This document shows, in pieces, positions 29,310 through 40,122 of a stretch of DNA of 64,000 nucleotides. How positions within the stretch are numbered: the stretch's first letter is position 1; every line of letters begins with the position of its first letter. The stretch is from the NCBI RefSeq assembly GCF_010669225.1, contig NZ_CP048627.1, forward strand, positions 1,191,292 to 1,255,291. Reading direction: 5' to 3'. The notes under the pieces are model-generated. The model saw nothing but the letters and a program-made list of their open reading frames with translations, was not told the DNA's origin and did not search any database. Position numbers and translations under genes: made by a program. This DNA comes from Megamonas funiformis (GTDB lineage: Bacteria > Bacillota > Negativicutes > Selenomonadales > Selenomonadaceae).

Positions 29310-30254
29310 ATGGATAATTTGATTTTTAGCTTGAATGCGACTATACCAGTCTTTTTGATGATGGTATTGGGTATGATTTTTCGTAAAATAGGATTATTTG
29401 ATGAAGCTTTTATTACAAAAATGAATAAATTTGTATTTGTGGTGGCTTTGCCTGCATTATTATTTGAAGATATTGGCTCAGCTAATTTTTATGAAGCTTG
29501 GGATACTACATATGTTTTATACTGTTTTGGGGCAACTTTGCTTAGTATATTGATTTCTTTTTTTATTTCTATACCTTTTAGAAAAAATGTTTCTCAAGGT
29601 GAATTTGTGCAGGCTGCATATCGCAGTAGTGCTGCTATAATCGGTATGGCTTTTGTACAAAATATTTATGGTGATTATGGTATGGCGTCTTTGATGATAA
29701 TAGGTACGGTGCCTTTGTATAATGTGATGGCGGTTGTTGTATTGGCCTTATTGAAACCTGGTCAAAGTAGTTTAACTTTTGCCTTGATGAAAAAAACTAT
29801 TAAAGGTATTATTACTAATCCTATTATATTAGGTATAGTAGTGGGCGTTATTTGGTCACTTTTGAAAATTCCAACTCCAGTGATTGTACATAAGACTGTA
29901 TCTTTGCTTGCTGTTTTGGCTACACCTATGGGGCTTATGGCTATGGGAGCAGCATTTAAGTTTCAAGGATTTAGTCAAAATATAAAGCCTATTATTGTTT
30001 GTAGTGTTATGAAATTAGTTGTATTTGTAGTGTTATTTATGCCATTTGCTATTTATTTAGGCTTTACAGAAAGTAAATTGGTCGCAGCATTGATTATGTT
30101 GGGTTCAGCTACAACTGTAAGCTGCTATATCATGGCGAGGAATATGGGACACGACGGTAATTTGACTGCTGGAACAGTAATGCTAACAACTCTTGGAAGT
30201 GCGTTTTCATTGACTTTTTGGCTCTATGTGTTAAAGTGTATGAACTTAGTATGA
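29310..30254 (+). CDS. AEC family transporter
   Basis: 314 residues with about ten hydrophobic segments in two halves separated by a hydrophilic stretch near residue 150, the auxin-efflux-carrier (AEC/MleP) layout. The N-terminal run FRKIGLFDEAFITKMNKFVFVVALPALLF has the family's conserved asymmetric helix. Members export or exchange organic acids such as malate. GAGGAAGG precedes the ATG. Transcribed away from the menaquinone operon. Substrate unknown. Confidence 0.88.
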   Translation: MDNLIFSLNATIPVFLMMVLGMIFRKIGLFDEAFITKMNKFVFVVALPALLFEDIGSANFYEAWDTTYVLYCFGATLLSILISFFISIPFRKNVSQGEFVQAAYRSSAAIIGMAFVQNIYGDYGMASLMIIGTVPLYNVMAVVVLALLKPGQSSLTFALMKKTIKGIITNPIILGIVVGVIWSLLKIPTPVIVHKTVSLLAVLATPMGLMAMGAAFKFQGFSQNIKPIIVCSVMKLVVFVVLFMPFAIYLGFTESKLVAALIMLGSATTVSCYIMARNMGHDGNLTAGTVMLTTLGSAFSLTFWLYVLKCMNLV

Positions 30255-30382
30255 AATAGCTCAAAAAGGGCATTTGTTACCATTTTAAAACGATGTATAT
30301 TTTTAAATTATTAAATTGTTAGTAGGTTTTTGTATAATTATTTAGTTTAATTTTATACTATATTAGGATATAAAAAATAGAT

Positions 30383-31015
30383 TTAATTCTTTGAAGAAGA
30401 TAATTTATTTTTATAAGATTCAAGATTATTAATAAGATAATCAATTTCTTGTTTTTTTAGTAAACTAAGAGAATTATTAAACATATAAAAACCACTTGTA
30501 TTTTTACGTAATTTATTTAATAAGTAATTTATACTATCTAAGTCATTGGTAAAATATTCATTGGCATTGTCTATATGGTAAAAAATATATAGTATTGTAC
30601 TAAAATTAGATACTTCGTTTTTATCAGCTTTTATTAATTTTTGTATAATCATATCTATATCTAGATGTGATAAAAAACCTCTAGATAAGTAAAAATCATC
30701 TTTATGTTCTTTAAAATACGTAATTATTTTATTGTCCCATTTATCTGTAAAAAATGATTGTGGTACATAAGTTAATTTATTTAATATACTTTGTTTTAAG
30801 TTTTCTGTATAAGTATTAGATATAATATTATATATACGAGTATTTTCATTAAATTTTTCTAATATATTGAAAGATATATCCATTTCATTATTTATTTTAT
30901 TAATCATACAAGTTTGATATTTTTCTAAGTCTATAGAAAAACCTATATTTTTTAATTTTACTAATTTTTCTATTATAGAAGGGTATTCTTGGATGGGATA
31001 TAAATCATTTTTCAA
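30383..31015 (-). CDS. KAP NTPase, C-terminal segment
   Basis: 210 residues from a TTG with no convincing ribosome binding site. The same frame is open upstream through the A7 run at 31044-31050. Asn/Lys/Ile-rich helical sequence with no recognised motif, matching the variable C-terminal part of KAP proteins. Its stop at 30383 is not followed by a clear terminator. Confidence 0.5.
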   Translation of the reverse strand: MKNDLYPIQEYPSIIEKLVKLKNIGFSIDLEKYQTCMINKINNEMDISFNILEKFNENTRIYNIISNTYTENLKQSILNKLTYVPQSFFTDKWDNKIITYFKEHKDDFYLSRGFLSHLDIDMIIQKLIKADKNEVSNFSTILYIFYHIDNANEYFTNDLDSINYLLNKLRKNTSGFYMFNNSLSLLKKQEIDYLINNLESYKNKLSSSKN

Positions 31016-31022
31016 TGTTTTA

Positions 31023-31451
31023 TTATATAAATAAAATCTTTTCTTTTTTTATTTTATCTTTATCAAGATGATGATATAGCATAAATTTAGAAATAAAACT
31101 ATTATCAATATATTGATTGTCAGTAATATCGTCATAATTGAGATTATTAATATGTTTTGATTTTATTTTAATAGCTAAGATAAAAGTAGATTTTAAACAA
31201 TTATAAATTTCTTTATTAAGATATTTTTTAGGTGTATAAGATATTGAAGATAATATAGGATATAGTTTCTCAATAGATATGATACCAAAAATAAGTGTAC
31301 GAATATTTGTATGTTTTTTTTGTTTAAATATATTTAATATAGTAGATTTATATTTTAATAATCTTTTTTGTAGTTGTTTATTTCGACAATATTTTTCAAC
31401 TATAGTGTCGTATAAATCTTCAAAATTAGGATTATACTTTATAGTTATCAT
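31023..31451 (-). CDS. KAP NTPase, middle segment
   Basis: 142 residues from an ATG that has no ribosome binding site, so it is unlikely to be translated by itself. The frame is open further upstream as far as the A7 run at 31542-31548 and carries the family stretch after the NTPase core. It is helical and lysine-rich. It ends in TAATAA shortly after a second A7 run (31044-31050). Confidence 0.55.
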   Translation of the reverse strand: MITIKYNPNFEDLYDTIVEKYCRNKQLQKRLLKYKSTILNIFKQKKHTNIRTLIFGIISIEKLYPILSSISYTPKKYLNKEIYNCLKSTFILAIKIKSKHINNLNYDDITDNQYIDNSFISKFMLYHHLDKDKIKKEKILFI

Positions 31452-31531
31452 AATAGTTTTTTCTTTTGTTTTGGTATAAAGGTCTTTAATAGAAAATAAA
31501 TAATGTACACGATCTATTAATTGCTCTTTAT

Positions 31532-32191
31532 CTAATTGTTCTTTTTTTGATTATTATCAGTAGATAATTTGTTAAAGTCTATTTTTTCGTTTAGTGTTAA
31601 CATATATTTTTCAGGAAGATTATTATAAAATTGGGTATAATTTATCTCTTCTTCATTAGCAATAAGAACAACTTTTATATTATTTTGTTCAGTTAATGTA
31701 TTTATGAAGCTAAGTAATTCATTAATATCTATTTTACATCGTTCGACATCATCTAAGAATAATGAGATATTTTTTAAATCTATAAGATCTTCAAATTTAG
31801 GTAAATCATCTTTAGTTATGTTAAATCCTAAAATATTTGAATTATTAAGTGCGTTTAATCCTATATTTATTGCTTTTGAAAATAAATTTAATTTATTAGT
31901 TATATTTTTTCCTCGTTTTTCTCCAAATTTATTTTTAAAGAAATTTTCAAATAGAGTTAAATATATTTTGTTAGTTAGTTCGTTAAGGTCTTTTATATCA
32001 TACAGCGATAGATAATATATATTAGTATATTTTAGAGAACTATCATTTTTTAAGGTAGGTATAAGCTTTTCTTTTACAAAGAAAGTTTTTCCTGTACCCC
32101 ATTTGCCATCTATTAAAATAGCTTGTGTATATCTGTCTTCTAATAAATAATCTGTAACAATATTTATTAGTTTATCATTATTTATATTCAT
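31532..32191 (-). CDS. KAP family P-loop NTPase, N-terminal segment
   Basis: 219 residues. Walker A GKWGTGKT is at about residues 29-36 and Walker B SLFLDDVERC at about 143-152, as in KAP (Kidins220/ARMS, PifA) NTPases, several of which act in phage exclusion. AAGGA precedes the ATG by 11 bases. The frame ends at a TAG six bases after the slippery sequence A-AAA-AAG; a -1 shift there leads into the next segment without a stop. Alone this product would have the ATP site but no downstream domain. Confidence 0.7.
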   Translation of the reverse strand: MNINNDKLINIVTDYLLEDRYTQAILIDGKWGTGKTFFVKEKLIPTLKNDSSLKYTNIYYLSLYDIKDLNELTNKIYLTLFENFFKNKFGEKRGKNITNKLNLFSKAINIGLNALNNSNILGFNITKDDLPKFEDLIDLKNISLFLDDVERCKIDINELLSFINTLTEQNNIKVVLIANEEEINYTQFYNNLPEKYMLTLNEKIDFNKLSTDNNQKKNN

Positions 32192-32284
32192 AATTATTAT
32201 TTTCCTTAAATTTCTTCTTTAGTTATATAATATTTTTCTAACATATTTTCTATTTGTATATAATTAATTATTATAACATAAAAA

Positions 32285-32331
32285 ATACACCTCAAAGGTT
32301 AATGAAAATAACTTTTAAGGTGTATCTTTTT
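32285..32331 (-). terminator. Terminator of the redox operon
   Basis: A 17-position stem (32285-32301 with 32309-32325, two imperfect positions) downstream of the CMD gene; on the minus strand it ends in TATTTTTTA. Confidence 0.8.
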
Positions 32332-32342
32332 TATATGATATT

Positions 32343-33047
32343 TTATTTAGAAGAGGCAAGATAGTTATTTAGGTTTTCTTGAGCATGTTGAGCTAATTGT
32401 GTATTAACTTTTGCATCTAAAGTATTGATTATATCTTGTAATTGAGTTTTGCTAAGTCCTGCATTGATACCGATATTTAAATGGGATAAAAGTTGACTCT
32501 CTGTTCCGTTCATACTTGCTAAAGCGGAGATTGTAGCAATTTCACGTTCTAGATAAGTCAAGATATCGCGAGCAAATAAATCACCGAAAAGATGTGCTTT
32601 TAACATATAATCAATGCCAGAAGAACTAGCAATATTTACTGGTGCTCCTGCTAATTGAGTTTGAACTCTAGTACCTAGAGCTAAAATATCTGTATTTGCT
32701 GGTAATGGTGTTGCATCATTGCCCATAGTATCATGAATATTTTTGCTTTGTCGTTCGGATAAAACTTCATCTACAGTAGCAAGACCATTTAAGGCACGAG
32801 GAAAACCACAATAAGCATAGAGATGAACCATTATTTCTTTTGTTTCGTTGATAGTTAATCCATTATCTAAGCCTTCATTTACAGCTGTTTTTAAATTATT
32901 TAAATCTCCAGTAGCTGTATAAGAAGCAATAGGAATGATAGCTTGCTGTTTTGCTGTCAAAGAACCAGCTTGATAATTAGCAAAACTAGAACTTATGCCT
33001 AAGAATAAAACACTACAAAAGGTCAATATAGATAATAAGTATTTCAT
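32343..33047 (-). CDS. Exported carboxymuconolactone decarboxylase (AhpD-like) family protein
   Basis: 234 residues. Residues 1-23 are a signal peptide ending SSFA-N. Two CMD-like repeats follow (about 30-105 and 150-225), the first with LYAYCGFPRALNGL; there is one Cys in place of the AhpD CxxC, so AhpD-type thiol chemistry is not guaranteed. Exported CMD proteins are often found with aldo/keto reductases and flavodoxins in anaerobes, as here. Last gene of the operon. Function unknown. Confidence 0.82.
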   Translation of the reverse strand: MKYLLSILTFCSVLFLGISSSFANYQAGSLTAKQQAIIPIASYTATGDLNNLKTAVNEGLDNGLTINETKEIMVHLYAYCGFPRALNGLATVDEVLSERQSKNIHDTMGNDATPLPANTDILALGTRVQTQLAGAPVNIASSSGIDYMLKAHLFGDLFARDILTYLEREIATISALASMNGTESQLLSHLNIGINAGLSKTQLQDIINTLDAKVNTQLAQHAQENLNNYLASSK

Positions 33048-33076
33048 AAATATCCCTCACTTTTAAATGAATTTTA

Positions 33077-33742
33077 TTAAAGGTTGTAGCCTATTTGATA
33101 TGCTTGATTAGGAAATTCTGTACGTTCAATGATAGGACGAGAGCCACAACCAATGGCTAAGACTTTGCCGATATCTTGCCATTCCATATAACGCACTAGC
33201 GTTTCATAATGGTGAACTAAAGCTTCCATAGTCCAATCAGCACTATTATAAGCAGTTGCCATTAAAATTGATTTTTTACGATGCAAGGAGCCTGTACGTG
33301 AATAAAATCTATCAACAACAGTTTTTATTTGGGCAGACATACCATAATAATAAAGAGGTGTAATTAAAACAATTAAATCCGCACCAATTAATTTTGGCAT
33401 AAGTGTTTGTTCAATAGCATCGTTTTGAATACAAGGCCCATTCATGCCACAATGGTCGCAACCTTGGCAAGGATGAATATCTTCAAATGCAGAATTAAAA
33501 CGAAAGACTTCATGTCCAGCACTTGTTGCTCCTTCGATAAATTTATCAGCTAATAAAGCTGAAGTTCCTGCTTTATGAGGACTACCTGTAATAACTACAA
33601 TTTTCATTTTATTTTCTCCTATATGATCATTAGCATTAGCTGTTGTTTCAGGTTTATTTGTCAATGCAGATAATCCACAACCACTCAAAAATAGAGTCAA
33701 TAAACCTGAGCCACTTAATTTGATAAAATCTCTACGGTTCAT
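33077..33742 (-). CDS. Exported flavodoxin-like NAD(P)H-dependent FMN reductase
   Basis: 221 residues. The N-terminus MNRRDFIKLSGSG with LFLSGC looks like a twin-arginine signal with a lipobox, so the folded flavoprotein would be exported and lipid-anchored. The body has the FMN reductase signature (VITGSPHKAGTSALL, CQGCDHCGMNGPC, PLYYYGMSAQIKTVVDRFY). The ATG at 33742 is chosen because GAGG lies 9 bases before it and it gives the RR signal at the very start; the ATG at 33757 overlaps the upstream stop. An exported FMN enzyme is unusual and fits a periplasmic redox role. Confidence 0.84.
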   Translation of the reverse strand: MNRRDFIKLSGSGLLTLFLSGCGLSALTNKPETTANANDHIGENKMKIVVITGSPHKAGTSALLADKFIEGATSAGHEVFRFNSAFEDIHPCQGCDHCGMNGPCIQNDAIEQTLMPKLIGADLIVLITPLYYYGMSAQIKTVVDRFYSRTGSLHRKKSILMATAYNSADWTMEALVHHYETLVRYMEWQDIGKVLAIGCGSRPIIERTEFPNQAYQIGYNL

Positions 33743-33753
33743 GATAAATAACC

Positions 33754-34263
33754 TCATTGATTAGGCATAGTTTCAATAGTTACTATACCTGATAGCTCGG
33801 ATACTATATCTTCACCAGAAATAACATGGCCTAATTCATATAAATCGTTGTTAGCATGGAAATCATCATAGAAAATAACAACATCTCCCCATGGCTCATA
33901 ATAAGCTAAAGTTCCGATTTTAGGTGTGGCTTTAGGTGTGCTTTCTGTATTTAATTTATTAGGTGGATAGAATATTTTTTCATTTGTACTATAATCCTCT
34001 AAATCTATGGATAGTGGTAATTGATTATATAAATCATTAGCAGCTGGACTATTATTTAATTCGATTTCAATAGTTTGATTATTAGTAGTTGTTAATTTTA
34101 TAATTTTAGTTTGTGTTAAAGTTGATGACGATGTAGTTTCAGTTGTTGTTTTTACATTAGTATTAGTTGTAGTATTATCTTGAGTTGGTTCTACTTGAGC
34201 ATTGCAAGCTGTTAGAGAAAAGGTCATTAATAATAAACTTAGCAGTAGAAAGATTTTTTTCAT
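33754..34263 (-). CDS. Cyclophilin-like domain lipoprotein
   Basis: 169 residues. Signal peptide with lipobox LTAC, a Thr-rich spacer (about 25-50) and a C-terminal cyclophilin-like domain (about 52-169; PAANDLYNQLPLSIDLEDY, GTLAYYEPWGDVVIFY) as in the small bacterial cyclophilin-like family. Those proteins generally lack prolyl-isomerase activity. Its stop overlaps the ATG that begins the neighbouring gene's upstream frame. Probably anchored at the periplasmic face. Confidence 0.8.
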   Translation of the reverse strand: MKKIFLLLSLLLMTFSLTACNAQVEPTQDNTTTNTNVKTTTETTSSSTLTQTKIIKLTTTNNQTIEIELNNSPAANDLYNQLPLSIDLEDYSTNEKIFYPPNKLNTESTPKATPKIGTLAYYEPWGDVVIFYDDFHANNDLYELGHVISGEDIVSELSGIVTIETMPNQ

Positions 34264-34283
34264 GATAATAACCTTCTGTATGT

Positions 34284-35000
34284 TTATTTTTTATCTAATT
34301 TATATAAAATATGTGATAAAATACAATCTTTTGTTTGAAAATTTAGAAAGCTTTTTCGTAAATAGTTAGATAAAATTATGAAAGTAGCTACGATAGATAA
34401 GTAATCCACAAAAAATGATAGTAAAGATTGAGATGGATTAAAATATACAAAATTATTTTGTAACAACATATATGAAATTAAATCATAATGTATAAAGTTA
34501 TTTAATCCATAGAGAAAAATTATCCATAATATTAATTTAGAATTTAGCAAATAAGATAATTTATTTTTTGTATATTTAGTTATTAGATTATAAAAAATTT
34601 GCCAATGTAATCCTAGATGCATAGATATTAAAATAAAACCCCAATAAGCTGACAGTAGATGCAATGTACGAGCAAAATTGATTAAATTGGGAAAAGAGGT
34701 TTTTAGAAATAGTGGGATATAATCTAAAAATATAAGACTACTGATAATTAATCCAAACATAGTTAAGAAAGTGAGTAGATTAATTATTAAAATAAACGAA
34801 TTATAAAGTGTGTATTTTAAAGATATTATCTTGGCAAAGTAATTTTTTTGTAATATACAATGAATTATAAATCCTATGCAAAGGATAATGCCTAAATATT
34901 CATGCCACTTTGTGCCTATTAATGAATATGACATACATAATAATAATAGTATGAACATGATGATATCTAAGACGATTTTTGATTTAAATTTTAAAGTCAT
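34284..35000 (-). CDS. DUF4405 integral membrane protein
   Basis: 238 residues with about six hydrophobic segments; His residues in several helices (WHEYLGIILCIGFIIHCILQ, RTLHLLSAYWGF, SMHLGLHW) resemble the cytochrome-b-like DUF4405 fold and could bind haem. It may pass electrons between the quinone pool and the exported flavoprotein encoded downstream; that is inference from position. AGGAG precedes the ATG. Confidence 0.78.
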   Translation of the reverse strand: MTLKFKSKIVLDIIMFILLLLCMSYSLIGTKWHEYLGIILCIGFIIHCILQKNYFAKIISLKYTLYNSFILIINLLTFLTMFGLIISSLIFLDYIPLFLKTSFPNLINFARTLHLLSAYWGFILISMHLGLHWQIFYNLITKYTKNKLSYLLNSKLILWIIFLYGLNNFIHYDLISYMLLQNNFVYFNPSQSLLSFFVDYLSIVATFIILSNYLRKSFLNFQTKDCILSHILYKLDKK

Positions 35001-35046
35001 AAGCTACTCCTTTCTTAGAATTCAAGTGATAATTCAATTAAAATGA

Positions 35047-35526
35047 TTATAAAATATTTATTTTAGTTAACCATTTATGAATATCTGTATTTGAAGCAGT
35101 GCTATCATAAGAAGCTAATCCTGTGAGAATTTTTGATTGAGAACATAATTTTTTTATATCTTGAGGGATATGACCGAAGCCACCTCCACCATGAGTACAG
35201 AATGGAATGACTTCTTTATTTATTAAATGATTTTGATTTTGCATAATGAAAGTGAGTATAGGTGGTGCAATAGTACTCCACCAATTAGGTGAGCCAATAA
35301 AAATAGTGGAATATTTATTTAAATCTATTTGAATATCTTTGATGTCAGGTTGATAGTTTTGAGAAATTTCATGTTTAGCTTGATTGACAACTGCATTATA
35401 GGCTTGGGGATAAGGTTTTTGTGGAATAATTTCTAAACAGTCAGCATGAAGTTGTTCGGCAATAATTTTTGCCATTTTGCGTGTATTACCAGAATGAGAA
35501 TAATAAACTATTAATGTATTAGATAT
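35047..35526 (-). CDS. Flavodoxin family protein, apparent ATA start codon
   Basis: 159 residues when started at ATA (35526-35524). The essential flavodoxin FMN loop (YYSHSGNTRKMA) lies before the first in-frame ATG (35475), so that ATG cannot be the true start. No ATG, GTG or TTG exists between that loop and the upstream gene. AAGAAGG at 35540-35534 is 7 bases before the ATA. Later motifs IFIGSPNWWSTIAPP and CTHGGGGFG are typical of short flavodoxins acting as electron carriers or quinone reductases. Either ATA initiation or a recent start-codon loss (ATG to ATA). Confidence 0.78.
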   Translation of the reverse strand: MSNTLIVYYSHSGNTRKMAKIIAEQLHADCLEIIPQKPYPQAYNAVVNQAKHEISQNYQPDIKDIQIDLNKYSTIFIGSPNWWSTIAPPILTFIMQNQNHLINKEVIPFCTHGGGGFGHIPQDIKKLCSQSKILTGLASYDSTASNTDIHKWLTKINIL

Positions 35527-35563
35527 ATAAATACCTTCTTTTATAAAATTTTTTAATATAAAT

Positions 35564-37434
<1,871 letters not shown>

Positions 37435-37502
37435 TTGTAAGTACCTCGGTTTATAATTTAATCTTAATCCTTGTAGCTAACTCTAAGTCAATAATTTTTT
37501 TA

Positions 37503-37859
37503 TTATTTAGTATATTTATGTTCGATTTTGTAACGAAGATAATTTAAGCGTTCTAATTGTTTTTCACGGAAATGGATTTCATCAAGAAGTTCATTGCGTT
37601 TTTTATTTAAACTATATAATTGTAATTTATCACTATGATTATTTTTATCGAGCAATAGACGCATGTAATTTTCAATTTCTTCAATGCTAAAACCTATATC
37701 ATGTAAGGTCATGATTAAATTTAGATTTTCTAAATCACTATCATCATATTGCCATGAACCCATGACTTTTTTTACTGCATTACATAAACCCCATTTTTCA
37801 TATTCATGCAAAATTTCTAGGGGAATGTTATAAAGTTTGCTTGCTTCATCAATTGTCAT
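37503..37859 (-). CDS. MerR family transcriptional regulator
   Basis: 118 residues. MerR helix-turn-helix at the N-terminus (TIDEASKLYNIPLEILHEYEKWGL) is followed by the long dimerisation coiled coil (about 75-115). There is no C-terminal effector domain or Cys, so it belongs to the short MerR group often placed upstream of aldo/keto reductases. It reads into the AKR genes 68 bases on and very likely regulates the cluster. Confidence 0.88.
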   Translation of the reverse strand: MTIDEASKLYNIPLEILHEYEKWGLCNAVKKVMGSWQYDDSDLENLNLIMTLHDIGFSIEEIENYMRLLLDKNNHSDKLQLYSLNKKRNELLDEIHFREKQLERLNYLRYKIEHKYTK

Positions 37860-37920
37860 CTTAATACTTCCTTATTTTGTTTTAATTAAATTTAATAATG
37901 AGCATTTTATTTTGCAAAAT

Positions 37921-37955
37921 AAAAAAGTAGGTATTCTATTTCTTTGAACACCTAC
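37921..37955 (-). terminator. Terminator after the LysR gene
   Basis: A 10-bp stem (37955-37946 with 37936-37927) and T6 on the minus strand separate the LysR transcript from the MerR operon. Confidence 0.85.
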
Positions 37956-38014
37956 ATTGTAATATATTTGTTTAATTATGACTAATACTTATATTTCATA
38001 ATAAATAATGCTTT

Positions 38015-38884
38015 TTAAGCATTTTTAATACTTTTGATAAAATGAGACATAGTTTGTGAATATATATGATTTTTCTTCCAAATGAGAACTGCTCCTGTTT
38101 TTATTTCAGGAAATAATGGTATGAAGCGTAAATCTTGATACAAGTTATCAAAATTAAGATTAAAACAAAGGGCTACACCAATTTGATGTTTTACCATATT
38201 GGCAGCATTTAAAATTAGATTATACGTTGCTACAATGTTTAATTTTTCTGAAGAATTATTAAACCAATTAATTAATTCATTTTGTACTGCTGTACGTTTA
38301 GCAATGATTAGTGGTTCATTGATTAAATCGTCAGGTGTGATAAATGTTTTTTGAGCCAATCTATGTTTTTCATGGACTAAAATGCCCCATTGCTCTTTTT
38401 GCGGTAAACGAAAGAAATTATATTTACTAATATCAACTGGTTCAGTTACTAATCCCATATCTAAAAGACCATTTTCTATGCGTTCTTTAATTTCATCTGC
38501 AGTAGTACTATGAATATGGAATTTTACTAATGGATGAACTTTATGGAATTCTTTTATTTTTTGAGATAAATATGACATATTTTGAGTTTCACCACAACCT
38601 ATAGAAATTTCTCCAACTAAATCATCGCATTCTTTTGTCAGCTCTTGTTGTGTTTTTTCCATCAAAGAAATTATTTCATTGGCTCGACGACGCAATAACA
38701 TACCATCTTCAGTTAAAATAATACGATGCTTACTTCGTTGAAATAAAGTTACTCCAAGTTCTTCTTCTAATTGGATAAGTTGTCTAGATAAAGTGGGCTG
38801 TGTAATATGCAACAAATTAGCTGCTTTTGTTATATTTTCTTCGCGAGCTACCATTAAAAAATATTTTAATAAACGAAATTCCAT
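38015..38884 (-). CDS. LysR family transcriptional regulator
   Basis: 289 residues. N-terminal winged HTH (ITKAANLLHITQPTLSRQLIQLEEELG, about residues 18-42) and a C-terminal substrate-binding-like effector domain (ISIGCGETQNM onward). Divergent from the 2-hydroxyacid dehydrogenase gene with 141 bases between, so that gene is the most likely target. Effector unknown. Confidence 0.92.
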   Translation of the reverse strand: MEFRLLKYFLMVAREENITKAANLLHITQPTLSRQLIQLEEELGVTLFQRSKHRIILTEDGMLLRRRANEIISLMEKTQQELTKECDDLVGEISIGCGETQNMSYLSQKIKEFHKVHPLVKFHIHSTTADEIKERIENGLLDMGLVTEPVDISKYNFFRLPQKEQWGILVHEKHRLAQKTFITPDDLINEPLIIAKRTAVQNELINWFNNSSEKLNIVATYNLILNAANMVKHQIGVALCFNLNFDNLYQDLRFIPLFPEIKTGAVLIWKKNHIYSQTMSHFIKSIKNA

Positions 38885-39025
38885 AAAAGCACCTTCTAAA
38901 ATTTTTATTTGATGTAATTATAGGATATATAAATATATTTGGCTAGAATTTAATTTGCAGGTATTTATTATTTAATAGCGAATAAATTTTTATAGTGGAT
39001 AAATTTATGGTTAGGAAGTGGATTT

Positions 39026-39973
39026 ATGAGTTTAAAATTAGTTATAGCGGAAACGATAGGTATAGATGAAAAAACATTGAATGAATTAGCAAAAGATATT
39101 TTACCTCAAGATGTAGAAATCAAATATTATAATTCTTTAGCAGATAGCGATGAAGAAAAAATCAAACGCTGTAAAGATGCTGATGCAGTGATAATAGCTA
39201 ATAAACCATATAGAGAAAATGTTTTAAAAGCATGTAGTAATTTAAAAATGCTCTCTGTTGCTTTTACTGGTGTAGACCATGTAGATATGGATTATTGTCA
39301 TGAACATAATATATTAGTTTCTAATTGTTCAGGATATGCAAATGAAGCTGTTAGCGAGCTTGTAATCGGTATGTGTATAAGCCTATATAGAAAATTAGCT
39401 GAGTGTGGTATGGCTACAAAAAATCATGAAACAAGTAATGGTCTTCGCGGATTAGAACTTTGTCGTAAAAAATTTGGTATTATTGGAGCAGGTGCTATTG
39501 GCTTAAAAGTAGCAAAATTAGCTAAAGCTTTTGGTTGTGAAGTATATTGTTATCGCAGACATATTCCTGAAAATAGTGAATTTGAATTTGTGGATATGGA
39601 TACTATTTTGAAAGAATGCGATATTATTTCACTGCATATGCCACTTACAAAAGAAACTACATCTATGATAAATGCAGAAAAAATTGCTTTGATGAAGAAA
39701 AATGCTATTTTAATCAATACAGCTAGAGGAAAAGTTATCGATACTCAAGCTTTAGCTGATGCTTTAAATAAGGGGAAAATTGCTGGTGCTAGCGTTGATG
39801 TTTTTGATACAGAACCACCTATTGGAGCAGAAAACCCATTGTTGACTGCTAAAAATGTTGTGTTATCTCCACATATTGGATTTGATACGCAAGAAGCTAT
39901 GCAGAAAAGAGCTATTATAGCTTTAGAAAACATTGCAAAATGGATTGAGGGAAAACCACAAAATATTATGTAA
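39026..39973 (+). CDS. D-isomer-specific 2-hydroxyacid dehydrogenase
   Basis: 315 residues. NAD-binding GAGAIG near residue 153, catalytic Arg in INTARGKV, Glu in DTEPP and His in SPHIGFDT are complete. The residues after the Rossmann loop (YCYRRH) have no acidic residue, hinting at NADP preference. Family members reduce pyruvate, hydroxypyruvate, phenylpyruvate or similar keto acids. Under probable control of the divergent LysR regulator. Confidence 0.9.
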   Translation: MSLKLVIAETIGIDEKTLNELAKDILPQDVEIKYYNSLADSDEEKIKRCKDADAVIIANKPYRENVLKACSNLKMLSVAFTGVDHVDMDYCHEHNILVSNCSGYANEAVSELVIGMCISLYRKLAECGMATKNHETSNGLRGLELCRKKFGIIGAGAIGLKVAKLAKAFGCEVYCYRRHIPENSEFEFVDMDTILKECDIISLHMPLTKETTSMINAEKIALMKKNAILINTARGKVIDTQALADALNKGKIAGASVDVFDTEPPIGAENPLLTAKNVVLSPHIGFDTQEAMQKRAIIALENIAKWIEGKPQNIM

Positions 39974-40122
39974 TATTTTATAGAAGACATTAGAAAATCT
40001 ATTTATATAAAGATATGGTCTGATTTTATAGGGCTTTATTCTAGCGAATTTATAACTTGTAATCAAAGATATAGATATGCTATTATAGTACTAGCAGGTT
40101 TAAGTTTGTGGGGAGGATAAAT

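Larger units (their letters stand above)
30383..32191 (-). pseudogene. KAP-type P-loop NTPase gene in three frames, linked by two -1 shifts at A7 runs
   Basis: Three consecutive minus-strand reading frames (31532-32191, 31023-31451, 30383-31015) become one frame of about 600 residues if one base is re-read at each of two A7 runs (T7 on the + strand at 31542-31548 and 31044-31050). After the first shift the frame continues into REKT-like KAP sequence (KEKTIMITIKYNPNFEDL), which supports a single original gene. GC content is far below the surroundings and there is no partner gene, so it looks acquired. Either a decayed gene, two homopolymer errors, or slippage-dependent expression. Confidence 0.7.
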
